A stretch of 64,000 bases of DNA from Erinaceus europaeus (GCF_950295315.1 NC_080164.1:60420003-60484002), one strand, 5' to 3'; positions 34,137-44,900 are shown, counted from the first letter of the stretch. The notes: generated by a model not told the origin, from the letters alone. Numbers and translations are program-made.

Positions 34137-34760
34137 TTGGTTCTCTCAAGTTTGTGGAGAACAGTCTGGATAACTCTCAGAAGGCTAGAAATGGACCTAC
34201 CCTATGATCCTGCAATTCCTCTCCTGGGGCTATATCCTAAGGAACCCAACACACCCAACCAAAAAGATCTATGGACACATATGTTCTTAGCAATACAATT
34301 TGTAATAGCCACAACCTGGAAGCAACCCAGGTGTCCAACAAAAGATAAGTGGCTGAGCAAGTTGTGGTATATATACACAATGAAATACTACTCAGCTACT
34401 AAAAATGGTGACTTCATCATTTTCAGCTGATCTGGGATGGACCTTGATAAATTCATGTTAAGTGAGATAAATCAGAAACAGAAGTATGAATATGGGATGA
34501 GCTCACTCTCAGGCAGAAGTTGAAAAACAAGATCAGAAGAGAAAACACAAGTAGAACTTGAATTGGAATTGGCATATTGAACCAAAGTAAAAGACTGGGG
34601 TGGTTGGGTGGGTGGGGAGAATATAGGTCCAAAAAAGATGCCAGAGGACTTCATGGGGGTTGTATTGTTATATGGAAAACTGGGAACTGTTATGCATGTA
34701 CAAACTATTGTATTTACTGTCAAATGTAAAACATTAATTCCCCAATAAAGAAATAAAAAA
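34137..34760 (+). mobile_element. Young 5'-truncated L1: ORF2 C-terminus and 3' UTR
   Basis: The frame 34137-34430 encodes a 97-residue tail of L1 ORF2 protein: LWRTVWITLRRLEMDLPYDP, AIPLLGLYPKE, WKQPRCPTKDKWLSKLWYIY and TMKYYSATKNGDF. ORF2 protein is the L1 endonuclease/reverse transcriptase; only its extreme C-terminus remains. The frame ends early (FIIFS). The 3' UTR has a G-rich run at 34597-34617, then ttccccaataaagaaataaa and an A tail. Not autonomous. Confidence 0.9.
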
Positions 34761-35045
34761 AAGAAAAATATATCATGGCTTTTCTGACAACCCAATAGTA
34801 ATAACTATTTAGTTCTGCAACAACATCATAAAAACAGTCACACATAATATATAAACAGGAGTACTGAGCTGTGTTTCTATAAAACTTTATTTATAAAAAC
34901 AGAGAGTGAGCACAATTGGGCCAGTAGTCCCCAATGTGTCAGTGCGTGGTCTGGAGAGAATCACACACAACTACAAGACAAAAAAGACATGGCTATAATG
35001 AAAGTATGTATAACTCTCTGTGAACATAAAAGGAAATTAGCTTCT

Positions 35046-35340
35046 TTTTAAAATTTTTTTAAAATATTTATTTTATTTATTTATTCTCTTTTGTTGCCCT
35101 TGTTGTTTTATTGTTGTAGCTATTATTGTTGTTGTCGTTGTTGGATAGGACAGAGAGAAATGGAGAGAGGAAGGGAAGACAGAGAGGAGGAGAGAAAGAT
35201 AGACACCTGCAGACCTGCTTCACCACCTATGAAGCGACTCCCCTGCAGGTGGGGAGCCGGGGTTCAAACCGGGATCCTTATGCTGGTCCTTGTACTTTGC
35301 GCCACCTGCGCTTAACCCGCTGCGCTACAGCCCGACTCCC
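35046..35340 (-). mobile_element. Young SINE-A, minus strand
   Basis: Complete copy with CpGs retained (gcgctacagcccgactccc). Antisense B box ggttcaaaccgggatcc. Exact 14-bp TSD ggaaattagcttct at 35032-35045 and 35341-35354. Confidence 0.95.
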
Positions 35341-35354
35341 GGAAATTAGCTTCT

Positions 35355-36585
35355 ATTAGTTATTCATTCCACTAGTCATCAGTTTCTGCAGATGGCAAAA
35401 AGAAAAAGTATTTTAATAGGCGCAAATTAATCTAAAAATTAATGGATAGATGGATTATTGAGTTTCAGTTTTCTGAGTTTTCTCTCTCCTTATAGCATCT
35501 TTGGTTTAAGAAAGAAAAAAAAAAACTACTTTCTTGCCATTTCATTTCACTTACCTAGCAACATATATTCTTCAGAGAGATTGAAGACAAATATCATGAA
35601 AGTTTCCATCTATTTGTCATGATTCCAAAAATGAAGTTTATTCCTGGTAGATCAAGACAAGATCTCAAGAACAAATGACTATAGAGTGTTTTGACATTTG
35701 CAGAAGTGGGTTTTGGCTATAGTAGAATCTAACTTAGGAATCAAAATATTCTGAGGAAGAAAAGTGATGATGACACAAGACAGCATACTTTTTTAAAAGA
35801 TGCTTCCATGAAAAATATATTATAATGAGTATCTTTGGCTCATTAAGATGAATATCTCAAAGAGAATACAATCCAGAACACAATTCATAATGGTACATAC
35901 AATTGCTGACCGCTTTTGTCCTTGTATAACAATACTGGAAAACAATTTGTCCCAGCAGCTGTCAGAACTGTCTGAAGTGTGGGCATATGAGGCCTTTACA
36001 TAATACTGTGTACATACAACCCAGATGCTGCATCTGACTCTCAAGCTGCCTAGCTCTCCAGACTTGAGTCTGAGGAGCACAGGCATAATCAAATCTGTCC
36101 CAACTGCAATGAAAAAAAAAAAGGTAACATTTATTCCATATTACTACCTTCTATAGTATTCTCATGTTGCCTCCAGATAAAAGTCCACCCTCTCCCAGAA
36201 AGACAGTTAATGCCCATAAACTAGGGGCTGGTTGTTCAGTGCATGACAAAACCAGACAATTGCTTTTCTTATTTCTCCTATACCTCTCTCAGAAGTCTAG
36301 TCATGCTGTTGCTTGTTAATACTTTTCATTTAGATTGAGGGGAGGGAAATGTAATCAAATTAAAAGAAAGTAAATCTTTACCTGCTTTCTAATAAAGGTT
36401 GATAGTAGATAATGTAGAAATTAATTGTCTTAATGAACATTCTTGGTGCCTCTGTACACTGTTGCCCATATTAGTCCAGTATCTCTTCATAATATAATCA
36501 TGAGTTGGTTGTAACACCTCATCTCTGCAGAATTCTCAGGAGGTGAATAGGTTCTTCAAGAATCATTTGAATCTTCTTGGTAAAG
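35355..36585. other. Unassigned, probably unique sequence
   Basis: A runs near 35514-35525 and 36110-36121. The open frame at 35820-36092 (minus) has no recognisable domain. The plus-strand block ending in the second A run could be an unrecognised retroposed RNA, but I cannot name it. Confidence 0.45.
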
Positions 36586-36595
36586 AGATACCTTA

Positions 36596-36850
36596 GGGAG
36601 TCAGGCAGTAGCCCAGTGGGTTAAGCACACATGGCACAAAGCACAAGGATCTGGGTTCAAGCCCCCATCACCCCACCTGCAGGGAAGTCGCTTCACAGAC
36701 AGTGAAGCAGATCTGCAGGTGTCTATCTTTCTCTCCCCCTCTCTGTCTTACCCTCCTCTCTCCATTTCTCTGTCCTATCCAACAATGATGACATCAATAA
36801 CAATAATAATAACTACAACAATAAAACAACAAAATGGAATAAATAAATAC
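36596..36850 (+). mobile_element. SINE-A, plus strand
   Basis: gggagtcaggcagtagcccagtgg head, gggttcaagccc B box, CT-rich middle, AAC/AAT tail. TSD gatacctta at 36587-36595 and 36851-36859. Confidence 0.93.
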
Positions 36851-37094
36851 GATACCTTAAAGTTTTTATAGTTTGTGTCTATGGTGCTAACAGAGCTCAA
36901 AATTATCTATTGTTGAGGGGTTGGTGCTATGGAGGTGGCGGGTACAGAGAAGTCACTACAACCTTCTGAAATGAAAGTAAAGCAAAATTAATCAAAGCAA
37001 AAAGAAAAATCTGTTGAGTTTTTCATGCTACAGTATTTCCTCAGAAAGTGTCGAGCATTGCAAAAAAGATGTAAAAATCATGAGAATTTTCTTA

Positions 37095-37398
37095 TTTTTA
37101 TTTTTATTTATTTATTTTGCCTCCAAGGTTATTTATGGGAATAGGTGTTGAACGCACTATGAATCCACCTTTCCCGGAGGCAATTTATTCTTTTTTAATT
37201 TTATTTTAATTATATAGGACAGAGAGAAATTGAGAAGGGAGGAGATAGAGAAGGAGAAAGATAGACACCTGCTTCACCACTTGTGAAGCTCCCCCTACAG
37301 GTGGGAAGTCAGGGCTTGAACCCCACCCTTGAGCATAGTCCTTGAGCATGATGCTTAACTATGTAAGCTTAACCCAGCATGCTACTGCCTGGCCCCCC
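37095..37398 (-). mobile_element. SINE-A-long, minus strand
   Basis: gcctccaaggttatttatggg ... ctttcccggaggc terminal block, GA-rich tract, acctgcttcaccacttgtg, gctactgcctggcccccc. agagaat occurs on both sides. Confidence 0.85.
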
Positions 37399-37414
37399 AG
37401 AGAATCATTTTTTA

Positions 37415-37880
37415 AATTATTTTTACTGAGAGTGGTAAATGGTTTACTGTACTGTTGTTGACACATAGATATAATTCCTCATCTCTTCATGATAGGTGTC
37501 TGCAGAACATTCTCACCCACAACTTGGGCCCTTTTCTATCATAACCTACTAGGACACCACATCCGCCCTCTCTACTCTCTCCCTTACCCCTCTTTCCCCA
37601 CAGTCCTTTTCTTTGGTATAATACACCACAGCAAATCCAAGTTTCATTTTGTATTTTCTGTTCCTATACTTGTTTCTGAGGGTCAACCTATAACAGCCTA
37701 AACTTAGAAGCAACTCAAATTCCCAATCAGAGACTAGTGGCTAAGAAAGTTGTTGTATATATATAGAATGAAATATTACTCAGCTGTTAGTAATGATGAA
37801 GTCATATCCTTTGCCTCATCCTGGATGGAATTTGAAGGAATCATGTTGAGATAAGCCAAACAGAGGACAAATACTGGAGA
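37415..37880 (-). mobile_element. Second L1 copy with 5' inversion
   Basis: 37415-37695 is antisense L1 3' UTR (aggtgtctgcagaacattc, ggtataatacaccacagc, tccaagtttcattttgtattttc). 37696-37880 is sense L1 ORF2 C-terminus (gcctaaacttagaagcaac, gaatgaaatattactcagc, catcctggatggaatttgaag, gataagccaaacagagg). The sense segment ends where the antisense one would begin in L1. Confidence 0.55.
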
Positions 37881-37984
37881 TCCATTTCTAAAACTACTAA
37901 AAATACTGGTATAATAGTTGTCATTGTGCATACTGAAGGGATAAAGGATTTTTAAAATGTACTATAAAGAGAATTGTAAAGGGA

Positions 37985-38250
37985 GGTTGGGTGGTGGAGC
38001 ACTAGGTTAAGTGCACATAACATGAAGAGCAAGGATAAGCACAATGATCAGGTTTCAAGCTCCTGGCATCCCACCACCTCACAAGCAGTGAAACAAGTCT
38101 GCAGGTGCCCACATTTCTCTCCCTCTCTCTATCTTCCTTTCCTCTCTCAATTTCTCTTTGCCCTATCCAATAAAATGGGGGGAAGCCACCAGGAGCTGTG
38201 GATTTGTAGTGCAGGCACTGAGCTCCAGCAATAACCCTGAAGGGAAAGGG
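37985..38250 (+). mobile_element. SINE-A-long/SINE-B hybrid layout, plus strand
   Basis: ggttgggtggtggagcactagg head, CT-rich middle, ccctatccaataaaatggggg, then the terminal block ccaggagctgtggatttg and caataaccctgaagg. Confidence 0.82.
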
Positions 38251-38595
38251 GGGAGGGAAGAGAGAGAATGGTAGATGAAAAATGAGATTTGTTAAGGATA
38301 TATAAATATTTTTTAAAGAAGAAAGTTAAAAAAAAACCTATAAAGTTCATCCAGTTCTTCTGGGACTTTTTCTAATATTGTTACTTCTTTAGCTCACAAT
38401 TTAACATTCTCTGTTTCCTTCTGCTTTGCTTCTATCATCAAATCTAGCAAATACTAACATCTTTCTACATGTCTATTGCTAACAGGGAACAAAAAAAACC
38501 TTTAAATTAGGAACCAGTGGTATATCAGCTCTGTTTATAGAAATTTTCCTTGTCAATATCTCCTCATTGAATCCAAACCCAGAAAACATCTAGGC
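38251..38595. other. Unassigned flank of the Vingi-like element
   Basis: AT-rich sequence with no confident match. It could include diverged L1 3' UTR continuing from the other side of the insertion, but I cannot show that. Confidence 0.4.
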
Positions 38596-38600
38596 ATGAA

Positions 38601-41490
38601 TTTTTTTCAGTGCTAATTCTTCTTCTAGCGTTTGCCCTTCTTCCGTAGCCAGTCAACAGAGTCAGGTTGAGCCTGATGTAAAGTTTTGAGACCTCCTTTG
38701 AATCTGGAGAGGTGGCAGTCGTTGACTATGTGGGTCATAGTCTGTCTGGAGCCGCAGGGGCAGTTCGGGTCATCTCTGGCTCCCCAGCGATGGAACATAG
38801 CAGCGCACCGGCCATGGCCTGTTCGATAGCGATTGAGGAGGGCCCAATCATAACGTGCTAGGTCAAAGCCGGGTTGAGCTTCCAGGGGTCTGTGATGAGG
38901 TGTTTGTTCTTTACCTCATCTGACTGCCAACTCTGTTTCCAAGAGTCTGGAACAGAGAAGTTCAGTGTAGGCGTAGGGGACCAGATTGGATGACGAGACA
39001 TCAAGCGTTGGACAGGGTAGGCGAAGATATCCGAGTATATTGGCAGGTCCGGTCGAGCATAGACGTGGGAAATGAACTTAGATGATGCCGCATCCCGACG
39101 AATATCTGGCGGGGCAATGTTGCTAAGAACTGGCAGCCATGGAACCGGGATGGAACGGATGGTTCCAGAAATTATCCTCATGGAGGAATATAATTTGGAA
39201 TCAACCAAGTGGACATGGGGGCTACGGAACCATACTGGGGCACAGTATTCTGCAGTGGAATAGCATAATGCCAGAGATGATGATCTGATCGTAGTGTGGA
39301 AGCGCTCGCACCCCATGAGGAGCTGGCCAGTCTTGCAATGATGTTATTCCTCGCACCCACCTTTGCTGCAGTTTTTATGAGATGTTCATGAAATGACAGG
39401 GTGTGATCGAGAGTAACGCCAAGATAGACTGGCTGGGCTTCATGCCGGATTCTCGTATCATCAAGCTGCACATTAAGCTCATGCGAGGCCGAGGCATCGT
39501 GTAAATGGAAAACAGATGATACCATTTTTGCAGTGCTAGGGATTAGTCGCCATTTTTTACAGTAATCAGATATCAGAGACATGTCTTTCGTGAGTGTTTC
39601 CTCGAGGATGTCGAACTTTGATGCCTGAGTTGCACAGTAGATGTCATCGGCGTAGATGAACTTCCTTGAAGAAGTTTCTGGAAGGTCATTGATGTAAATA
39701 TTAAATAGCATAGGAGCCAGAACAGAGCCCTGGGGGAGGCCACTTGAGACAAGTCTCCATCTGCTAGACTTGTCACCCAGATGCACTTGGAATCTTCTGT
39801 TTTGGAGAAGAAACGATATAGTGTTGGCCACCCATGGAGGCAGGCATCTTGAGATCTTGACTAGGAGACCACGGTGCCAGACCTTGTCATAGGCTTCTGT
39901 GAGATCAACAAAGACAGCACCCGTCTTTAAATTCTTCTGGAATCCATTTTCAATGTAAGTTGAGAGGGCCAGGACTTGTTCGCAGGTAGATCTTCCTGGG
40001 CAGAAACCAGCTTGGGCAGGTGATAGGAATTTCTCTGTAAGATGAGAAATACGTGACAGAAGCAGCCTCTCAAGGAGTTTGTAACACATGGAGAGGAGAG
40101 AAATTGGTCTATAGCTGGCGGCCAGTGTTGGGTCTTTCTTTGATTTCAAAACTGCTATTATCTTCGCACGATGCCAAATTTTGGGCGTAGATTCAGATTC
40201 CAAGATGTGGGACAGGAATGTAGTGAGCCACTTCTTTGCCATGGGGCCCAAGTTAAGAATGAGTTCTGGGGTGATGTTATCATAGCCAGCAGCCGTTCCC
40301 GGTTTAACCGTCTTCAAAGCGTCTTCCAGTTCAGACAGTGTAAAGGGAAAGAGTTTTGGAGATGGACAAGATAAACGGAAGTGGGATGACCACTCATGGG
40401 AAATTTCTCTTTTCCAGACTGGGTCAATCTTAGCATGTCCAACTTGAGTTACGTGACTGGCCACTGAGTTTGGAGATACAGGAGGATGGGAGACGGGAGA
40501 GGGTTGGCTACCGGCACCCAGACTATGAAGAAGCTTCCAGGCCTTCCTACTTGAGTGGGTGAAGTTCAGACTTTTCGTGAGTTGTTGCCAGCGGGCTTGG
40601 CGTGCTGCATCCAAGGAGGCAATGAGATGGTCAGCCACATCTGGGTTGCCCGACTCATCATACTGCTTTAGTAGTTGCTCGCATTCAGCATCAAGACAAG
40701 GCGTATAGTTAGCACGTCTCTCACGAGGAATAGCTTGGGAAGCTGCTTTGAAGATGGCTTGGCGGAAGCGCCTGTAGGAATCTTCAGAGGGGATAGAGTT
40801 AATTGGAATTGCAGGAATAGATTTGTTGGTAAGATCACTGAACAGACGCCAGTTTGCTTTCTGAAAGTTCCATCTTAGTTTCTCCGAGCACAGAATCAGT
40901 GGGAGCTGGAGACCAATGTGGATGATAGCTGGGCGGTGATGACTGTGCGGGAAGATCTTGAGAACTTGTCTCATAGCGGGAAAGGCTTGGCCGTTGACTG
41001 TGCTAATCCAGCACAGGTCGGGTGACAAGTCTTTATTCCATCTAGCACTGTGAAAAGAGCCTGGCTGTTTGGGATCGTATAATAGGGAGAGGTCATTCGC
41101 TGAAGCCCAGTCGGCTAAGATAGAGCCATCAGCACGAGTGGAGGAATATCCCCAGTCTTGGTGATGACTATTAAAGTCTCCAACGTAAATGGCTGGGTGA
41201 TTTGGGCTAGGCAGGACCTCATTATCCCATGAGGCACTGGGAGGCTTATATACGTTGACGAGATGAATAGTTCCAATAGTAATGGAGTCGTAGAAGGTCG
41301 AAGAGGCCGTATGGTAAATGTCCACAAGATACGATTTGGCGTAGATGGCTCGGCCGTGTTTAGGTTGGAGATTATAGCATATTAAATCGAATCCACTGAT
41401 GGTGAATCGAGCAGCTTCATCGACTGCTATATGTGTTTCTTATAGGCAAATGACATCTGCCTGATGCTGTATCGCCAATTGACCCCGCCA
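38601..41490 (-). mobile_element. Vingi-like (Ingi-related) non-LTR retrotransposon, 5'-truncated
   Basis: A 2.9-kb minus-strand element, more GC-rich and CpG-bearing than its surroundings. It holds an apurinic-type endonuclease, a reverse transcriptase and a C-terminal Cys/His segment. No RNase H domain is seen. The stop codon lies at 38625-38627, only about 18 nt before a short A tail (7 T on the plus strand, 38601-38607). The protein differs from L1 ORF2 and resembles Ingi/jockey-type proteins. In mammals this matches the Vingi clade reported from hedgehogs. At the 5' edge the sequence changes at about 41491 into L1 3' UTR. A possible 5-bp TSD, atgaa, lies at 38596-38600 and 41491-41495. 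Alternatives are another Ingi- or jockey-related family. Confidence 0.82.
38625..41490 (-). pseudogene. Broken endonuclease/reverse transcriptase gene of the Vingi-like element
   Basis: The product would nick target DNA and reverse-transcribe the element's RNA there. Endonuclease signs: HQADVICL before an in-frame TAA at 41440-41442, then ETH; YVGDFNSHHQDWG (GDFN at 41170-41181); SHHRPAI where families usually have SDH. The first catalytic block is lost by 5' truncation. Reverse transcriptase signs: SYRPISLLSMCYKLLERLL, AQAGFCPGRST, VFVDLTEAYDKVWHRGLL, SGLPQGSVLAPMLFNIYIND and the catalytic YADD at 39643-39654. A frameshift near 39278-39290 moves the frame to CYSTAEYCAPVWF ... PVPWLPVLSNIAPPDIRR. 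A second near 38860-38876 leads to ARYDWALLNRYRTGHGRCAA. The C-terminus has C-x-C-x7-H-x4-C at 38715-38765. At least one stop and two frameshifts make this copy inactive. Confidence 0.85.
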
Positions 41491-41652
41491 ATGAAGCTGA
41501 ACATCTACTCTCACCTTCTACCCATAGATTTTTACCTTGGTGGCCAACTCCAAACTCAATCAGATCTTGCTTTGATTTTCCCTTTCTGTTCTTCTTTCTC
41601 AACTTTTGTTTATGAGTGGGATTATCCCATACTCATCTTCTGACTGCATTTT
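41491..41652 (-). mobile_element. L1 3'-UTR fragment abutting the Vingi-like element
   Basis: On the minus strand: gatgagtatgggataatccc, actcataaacaaaagttgag, aaagaagaacagaaaggg, gagtttggagt, gtagatgttcagcttca. It matches the L1 3' UTR at 16617-16757. It stops where the Vingi-like element starts, and the expected L1 remainder is not recognisable beyond 38600. Confidence 0.75.
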
Positions 41653-41671
41653 TATAAAAATTTTATTAGTG

Positions 41672-42007
41672 GGGCTCCGGCAATAGTGTAGCAGGTTAAG
41701 TGCACATGGCACAAAGCACAAAGACCTGCATAAAAGTTCGGCTTCCGACCTGCAGGGGGAGGGGGTCACTTCACAAACCTTGAAGCAGGTCTGCAGGTGT
41801 CTATCTTTCTCTCCCCCTCTCTGTCTTCCTCTCCTCTATTTCTCTCTGTCCTATCCAACAATGACATCAATAACAACAACAATAATAATAACCACAACAA
41901 CGATTTAAAAAGTCAACAGAAGGGAAAATAATATCTTCCAGGAGCAGTGGATTCATGGCGCAGGCACTAAGCCCCAGCAATAACCCTGGAGGCAAAAACA
42001 AACAAAC
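41672..42007 (+). mobile_element. SINE-A-long, plus strand, nested in the tail of family X
   Basis: ggggctccggcaatagtgtagc head with a shortened B-box region, CT-rich middle, AAC/AAT part, terminal block ccaggagcagtggattcatgg and caataaccctggagg. TSD aaaaattttattagtg (one T differs) at 41656-41671 and 42008-42024. Confidence 0.92.
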
Positions 42008-42587
42008 AAAAATTTTTATTAGTGATTTAATATTTATTTACAAAATTACATGTGAACAGGGGTGTGAATCCATTCCATTCCCATCACCAGAGTTGCGAGT
42101 CCCCAGTCCCTCCACTGCAATGCACCACAGTTCCCCTGTAGACATGGGCCGACTGTCATCTCTACAATTATCTGTCTACATTTATACATAATTGCTCCTT
42201 TTTTCTTTCAGGTCCAATCATCTCTTCCCCTCCAAGCCCCTCATGACAACATAACTATCTCCACATGTCCCTCTCCTTTCCAACTCTCTCTCTGGGTGCT
42301 GATGGAGAGGTAGGATACTCTGCCTTGCAACTCGAGGAAGACTGATCCTGAAAGGAGTACAGAGCCTGCACTGTTCCCAGCTGTGACCATGAGCCACAAG
42401 CTCAGGCCAACAGGGACTGAGAAGTTACACAGGCTCTGATGCTAAATATATATTTATATATGCCCTGGGTTGGGTGGATGTAGGTAAATACTCAATTTTA
42501 TCCACAGATTTTTTTTTTTTCAAGATGGGAGCTAGTCACTGCCCTAATTCAGCTTTCTAGCCCCTTTCTCTACCCTGACAGCATCTT
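42008..42587 (-). mobile_element. Family X, minus strand
   Basis: Antisense 3' end attagtgatttaatatttat, ccattcccatcaccagagttg, acagttcccctgtagac, caactctctctctgggtgc. Flanks tctgactgcattttt (41640s) and tctgactgcatcttt (42590s) look like an 18-bp TSD, so it was inserted here before the SINE hit its tail. Confidence 0.7.
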
Positions 42588-42614
42588 CTCTGACTGCATC
42601 TTTATATCATCTTT

Positions 42615-42760
42615 TTTTCTTTCTTTTTTTGACCAGAGTATTACTTAACTCTGGCTTATGTGCTACTGGGGGTTGGCCCTTCGGACTTTGGAACCTCAAG
42701 CATGAGAGTCTCTTTGCATAACCATTATGCTATCTACCCCCTGCCCCACCTTTTTTTTGG
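42615..42760 (-). mobile_element. SINE-C, minus strand
   Basis: cttaactctggcttatgtgc, actgggggttggccc, cctcaagcatgagagtctc, gcataaccattatgctatc: a clear antisense SINE-C. Confidence 0.8.
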
Positions 42761-42777
42761 TTAAATCTTCACCATTC

Positions 42778-42975
42778 AAGGCCCCTTGGTGCCTCACCCA
42801 GTAGAGCACACACCTTGCCATGTGCAAGGACCTGGGTTCAAGCTCCCGCTGCAGTGGGGGCAAGCTTCACAAGTGGTAAAGCAGGGCTGCAGGTATCTCT
42901 CTGTCTTTCTCCCTCTCTAGCTTCACTCCCCTCTCAGTTTCTCTCTGTCTCTATCCAATAAATAAGTAAATTATT
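42778..42975 (+). mobile_element. SINE-B, plus strand
   Basis: gtgcctcacccagtagagc head, ggacctgggttcaagctcc B box, CT-rich middle, ctatccaataaataag end. Confidence 0.85.
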
Positions 42976-43011
42976 TAGGAAAAAATGTACCTTTTTCTTT
43001 TTCTTTTACTC

Positions 43012-43277
43012 TTTCTTTCTTTATTTTCCCTTTTGTTGCCTTTGTTTAACATTGTTGTGGTTATTGATGTTGTTATTGTTGGATAGGACAGAGAGAAATG
43101 GAGAGAGGAGGGGAAGACAGAGGGGGAGAGAAAGATAGACACCTGCAGACCTGTTTCACTGCTTGTGAGAAGCGACTCCCTTGCAGGTGGGGAGCCAAGG
43201 GCTCAAACTGGGATCCTGACTCAGCTCCTTGTGCTTTGTGCCACTTGCGCTTAACCCTCTGCTCCACCGCCCAACTC
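43012..43277 (-). mobile_element. SINE-A, minus strand
   Basis: cccttttgttgcctttg, ggataggacagagagaaatgg, acacctgcagacctgtttc, ctccaccgcccaactcccc. The 84-99 codon frames are shadows. Confidence 0.9.
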
Positions 43278-43289
43278 CCCTTTGTCTTT

Positions 43290-43590
43290 TTCTTGACGAG
43301 GACAACAACAAAACTGGTGATTTTCACTTTGCCACCTTGTTTGTGTTCCTTTCCTCATGGTCAACCTTCAAATGAGTTTAGAACAGAGCAAAAATGACAT
43401 AAGTTCTTAAAATTCCAACTTGTTGCCTTTAAGGGATGAAAAGTTTGGGCCAGGGGCAGGAAAACAAGTTTGCAGCAGGTTGTGGTAAGAGATGTAGGAG
43501 TCCTGCAAATTGCTCTGTGAGAATACTGCTGTGTGATGCTGGAGTAGCCAGGGAAAGCTTCCTGGAGTAGGGGCCCCTACAGCTGTGATC
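43290..43590. other. Unassigned sequence
   Basis: No gene or recognised repeat. Confidence 0.5.
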
Positions 43591-43594
43591 TAAA

Positions 43595-43795
43595 GGGCCA
43601 GGCAGGGGGTGCACCTAGTTGAGCACACATGTTACAGTGCACGAGTACCTGGGTTCAAGCCTTTGGTTCCCACCTGCAGGGAGAAAGCCTTGTGAATGGT
43701 GAAGCAGGGCTGAATGTGTTTCTCTGTCTCTCTCCCTCTCTATCTTCCCCCTTCATTTTTCTCTGTCTCTATCCAATAATGAATAAAAAAGAATT
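43595..43795 (+). mobile_element. SINE-B, plus strand
   Basis: gggccaggcagggggtgcacc head, ctgggttcaagcc, ctatccaataatgaataaa end. Confidence 0.85.
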
Positions 43796-43948
43796 TTAAA
43801 AATGATGGAATTGAATGTGAGTGTAAATCTGTGCAGTGGAGACTCCTGACCCACATGATGTACTGAGAGACATATAGGGTATTTTGCAAGCTTGGGGGAG
43901 ATCTTTTCAGTCCTGTGTGCACCCAGTACAAACCTTTATACATGTGAA

Positions 43949-44194
43949 CTTTCTTTTTTTTTAAAAAAAAAAATTATTCACTTTATTTTTTTAATGAGAG
44001 AGAGAGGTGGAGGAGGGAGAGAGATACAGAGAAAGACAGACAGACAGAAATACCAGAACACTCCTTAGCTCTGGCTTATGGTTGTGCTGGAGATTAAACC
44101 AGAGACCTCAGAGCCTCAGGCATGAGAGGTTTTTTTTTGTTTTTTGTTTGTTTGTTTTTTCTGCATAACCATTATGCTATCTCCCCAGCCCCAC
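43949..44194 (-). mobile_element. SINE-C, minus strand
   Basis: Long GA-rich tract, cttagctctggcttatgg, cctcagagcctcaggcatg, gcataaccattatgctatc. TSD acatgtgaa at 43940-43948 and 44195-44203. A T-rich insertion interrupts the core near 44130-44160. Confidence 0.85.
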
Positions 44195-44203
44195 ACATGT
44201 GAA

Positions 44204-44584
44204 TTTTCAGTAAAAAAATAAAATTGTTTGTGATAGAATTCTCCCAGGGAAAGATTTTTTGGGTTTTTTTAAAAATGTCTATTGAAGGTCAATCTGCATC
44301 TAATTGTTCTAGTTTTAACCCCAGTGACTGCATATAACTCCGTCCTTCCGGAGATACTTTCCTAGTGAAAAAACAGAAGCAAATGGGTTCAAGAATAGGA
44401 ACTAGAGTTTAAATCCCAAAACCCACTTTCACTTACGTTCTCTATGTCAGTATATTGGTAAGGGTGCTCAGTTGTCTCAAAATCTTCCCAGGTAAGAGAG
44501 CATGACTATGTTCAAAGTCTGGTTACACTAATTGTATGGAAGATGTGTAGTTGGAAAAGGGGGTGTGCATGAACATTAAGGAAA
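44204..44584. other. Unassigned sequence
   Basis: No gene or recognised repeat. Confidence 0.5.
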
Positions 44585-44595
44585 AATTAAATCTA

Positions 44596-44900
44596 GGCCG
44601 GGTAGTGGTGCACCTAGTTAAGCACACATAATACGAAGCTCAAACCCGCACAAGGATCCAGGCTGGAGCCCTGCTCCCCACCTGCAGGGGGAAAGCTTCA
44701 CTCATCTATTCCCATGAAGCAGGTCTGAAGGTGTCTCTCTCTGTCTCTCTCCCTACCTCCCCTCCCCTCTCAATTTCTCTCTGCCATATCCAATAAAATG
44801 GAAAAGTGGATTTGTAGTGCCGGCACCAATCCCCAGAAATAACCCTGGAGGTAAAATTAAAAAAAAAAAAAAAAGGAAAGAAGAAGGAAGAAAGAAAGGT
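44596..44900 (+). mobile_element. SINE-A-long/SINE-B hybrid layout, plus strand
   Basis: ggccgggtagtggtgcacc head, ccccacctgcagggggaaagc, terminal block gtggatttgtagtgccggc and aataaccctggagg, A tail. Exact TSD aattaaatcta at 44585-44595 and 44901-44911. Confidence 0.93.

Noticed and set aside
35820..36121. Processed pseudogene ending in the A run at 36110
   Set aside because: I could not recognise any source transcript on the plus strand or find a TSD.
38601..41490. Vingi-like segment as assembly contamination from an invertebrate
   Set aside because: It is continuous with an L1 3' UTR and hedgehog SINEs on both sides within a few hundred bases and has ordinary retrotransposon ends.
38601..41490. 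Assignment to BovB/RTE or L1
   Set aside because: The VFVDLTEAYDKVWHRGLL, SGLPQGSVLAPMLFN and NCPCGSRQTMTHIVNDC layout is Ingi/jockey-like rather than RTE- or L1-like; a tree would still be decisive.
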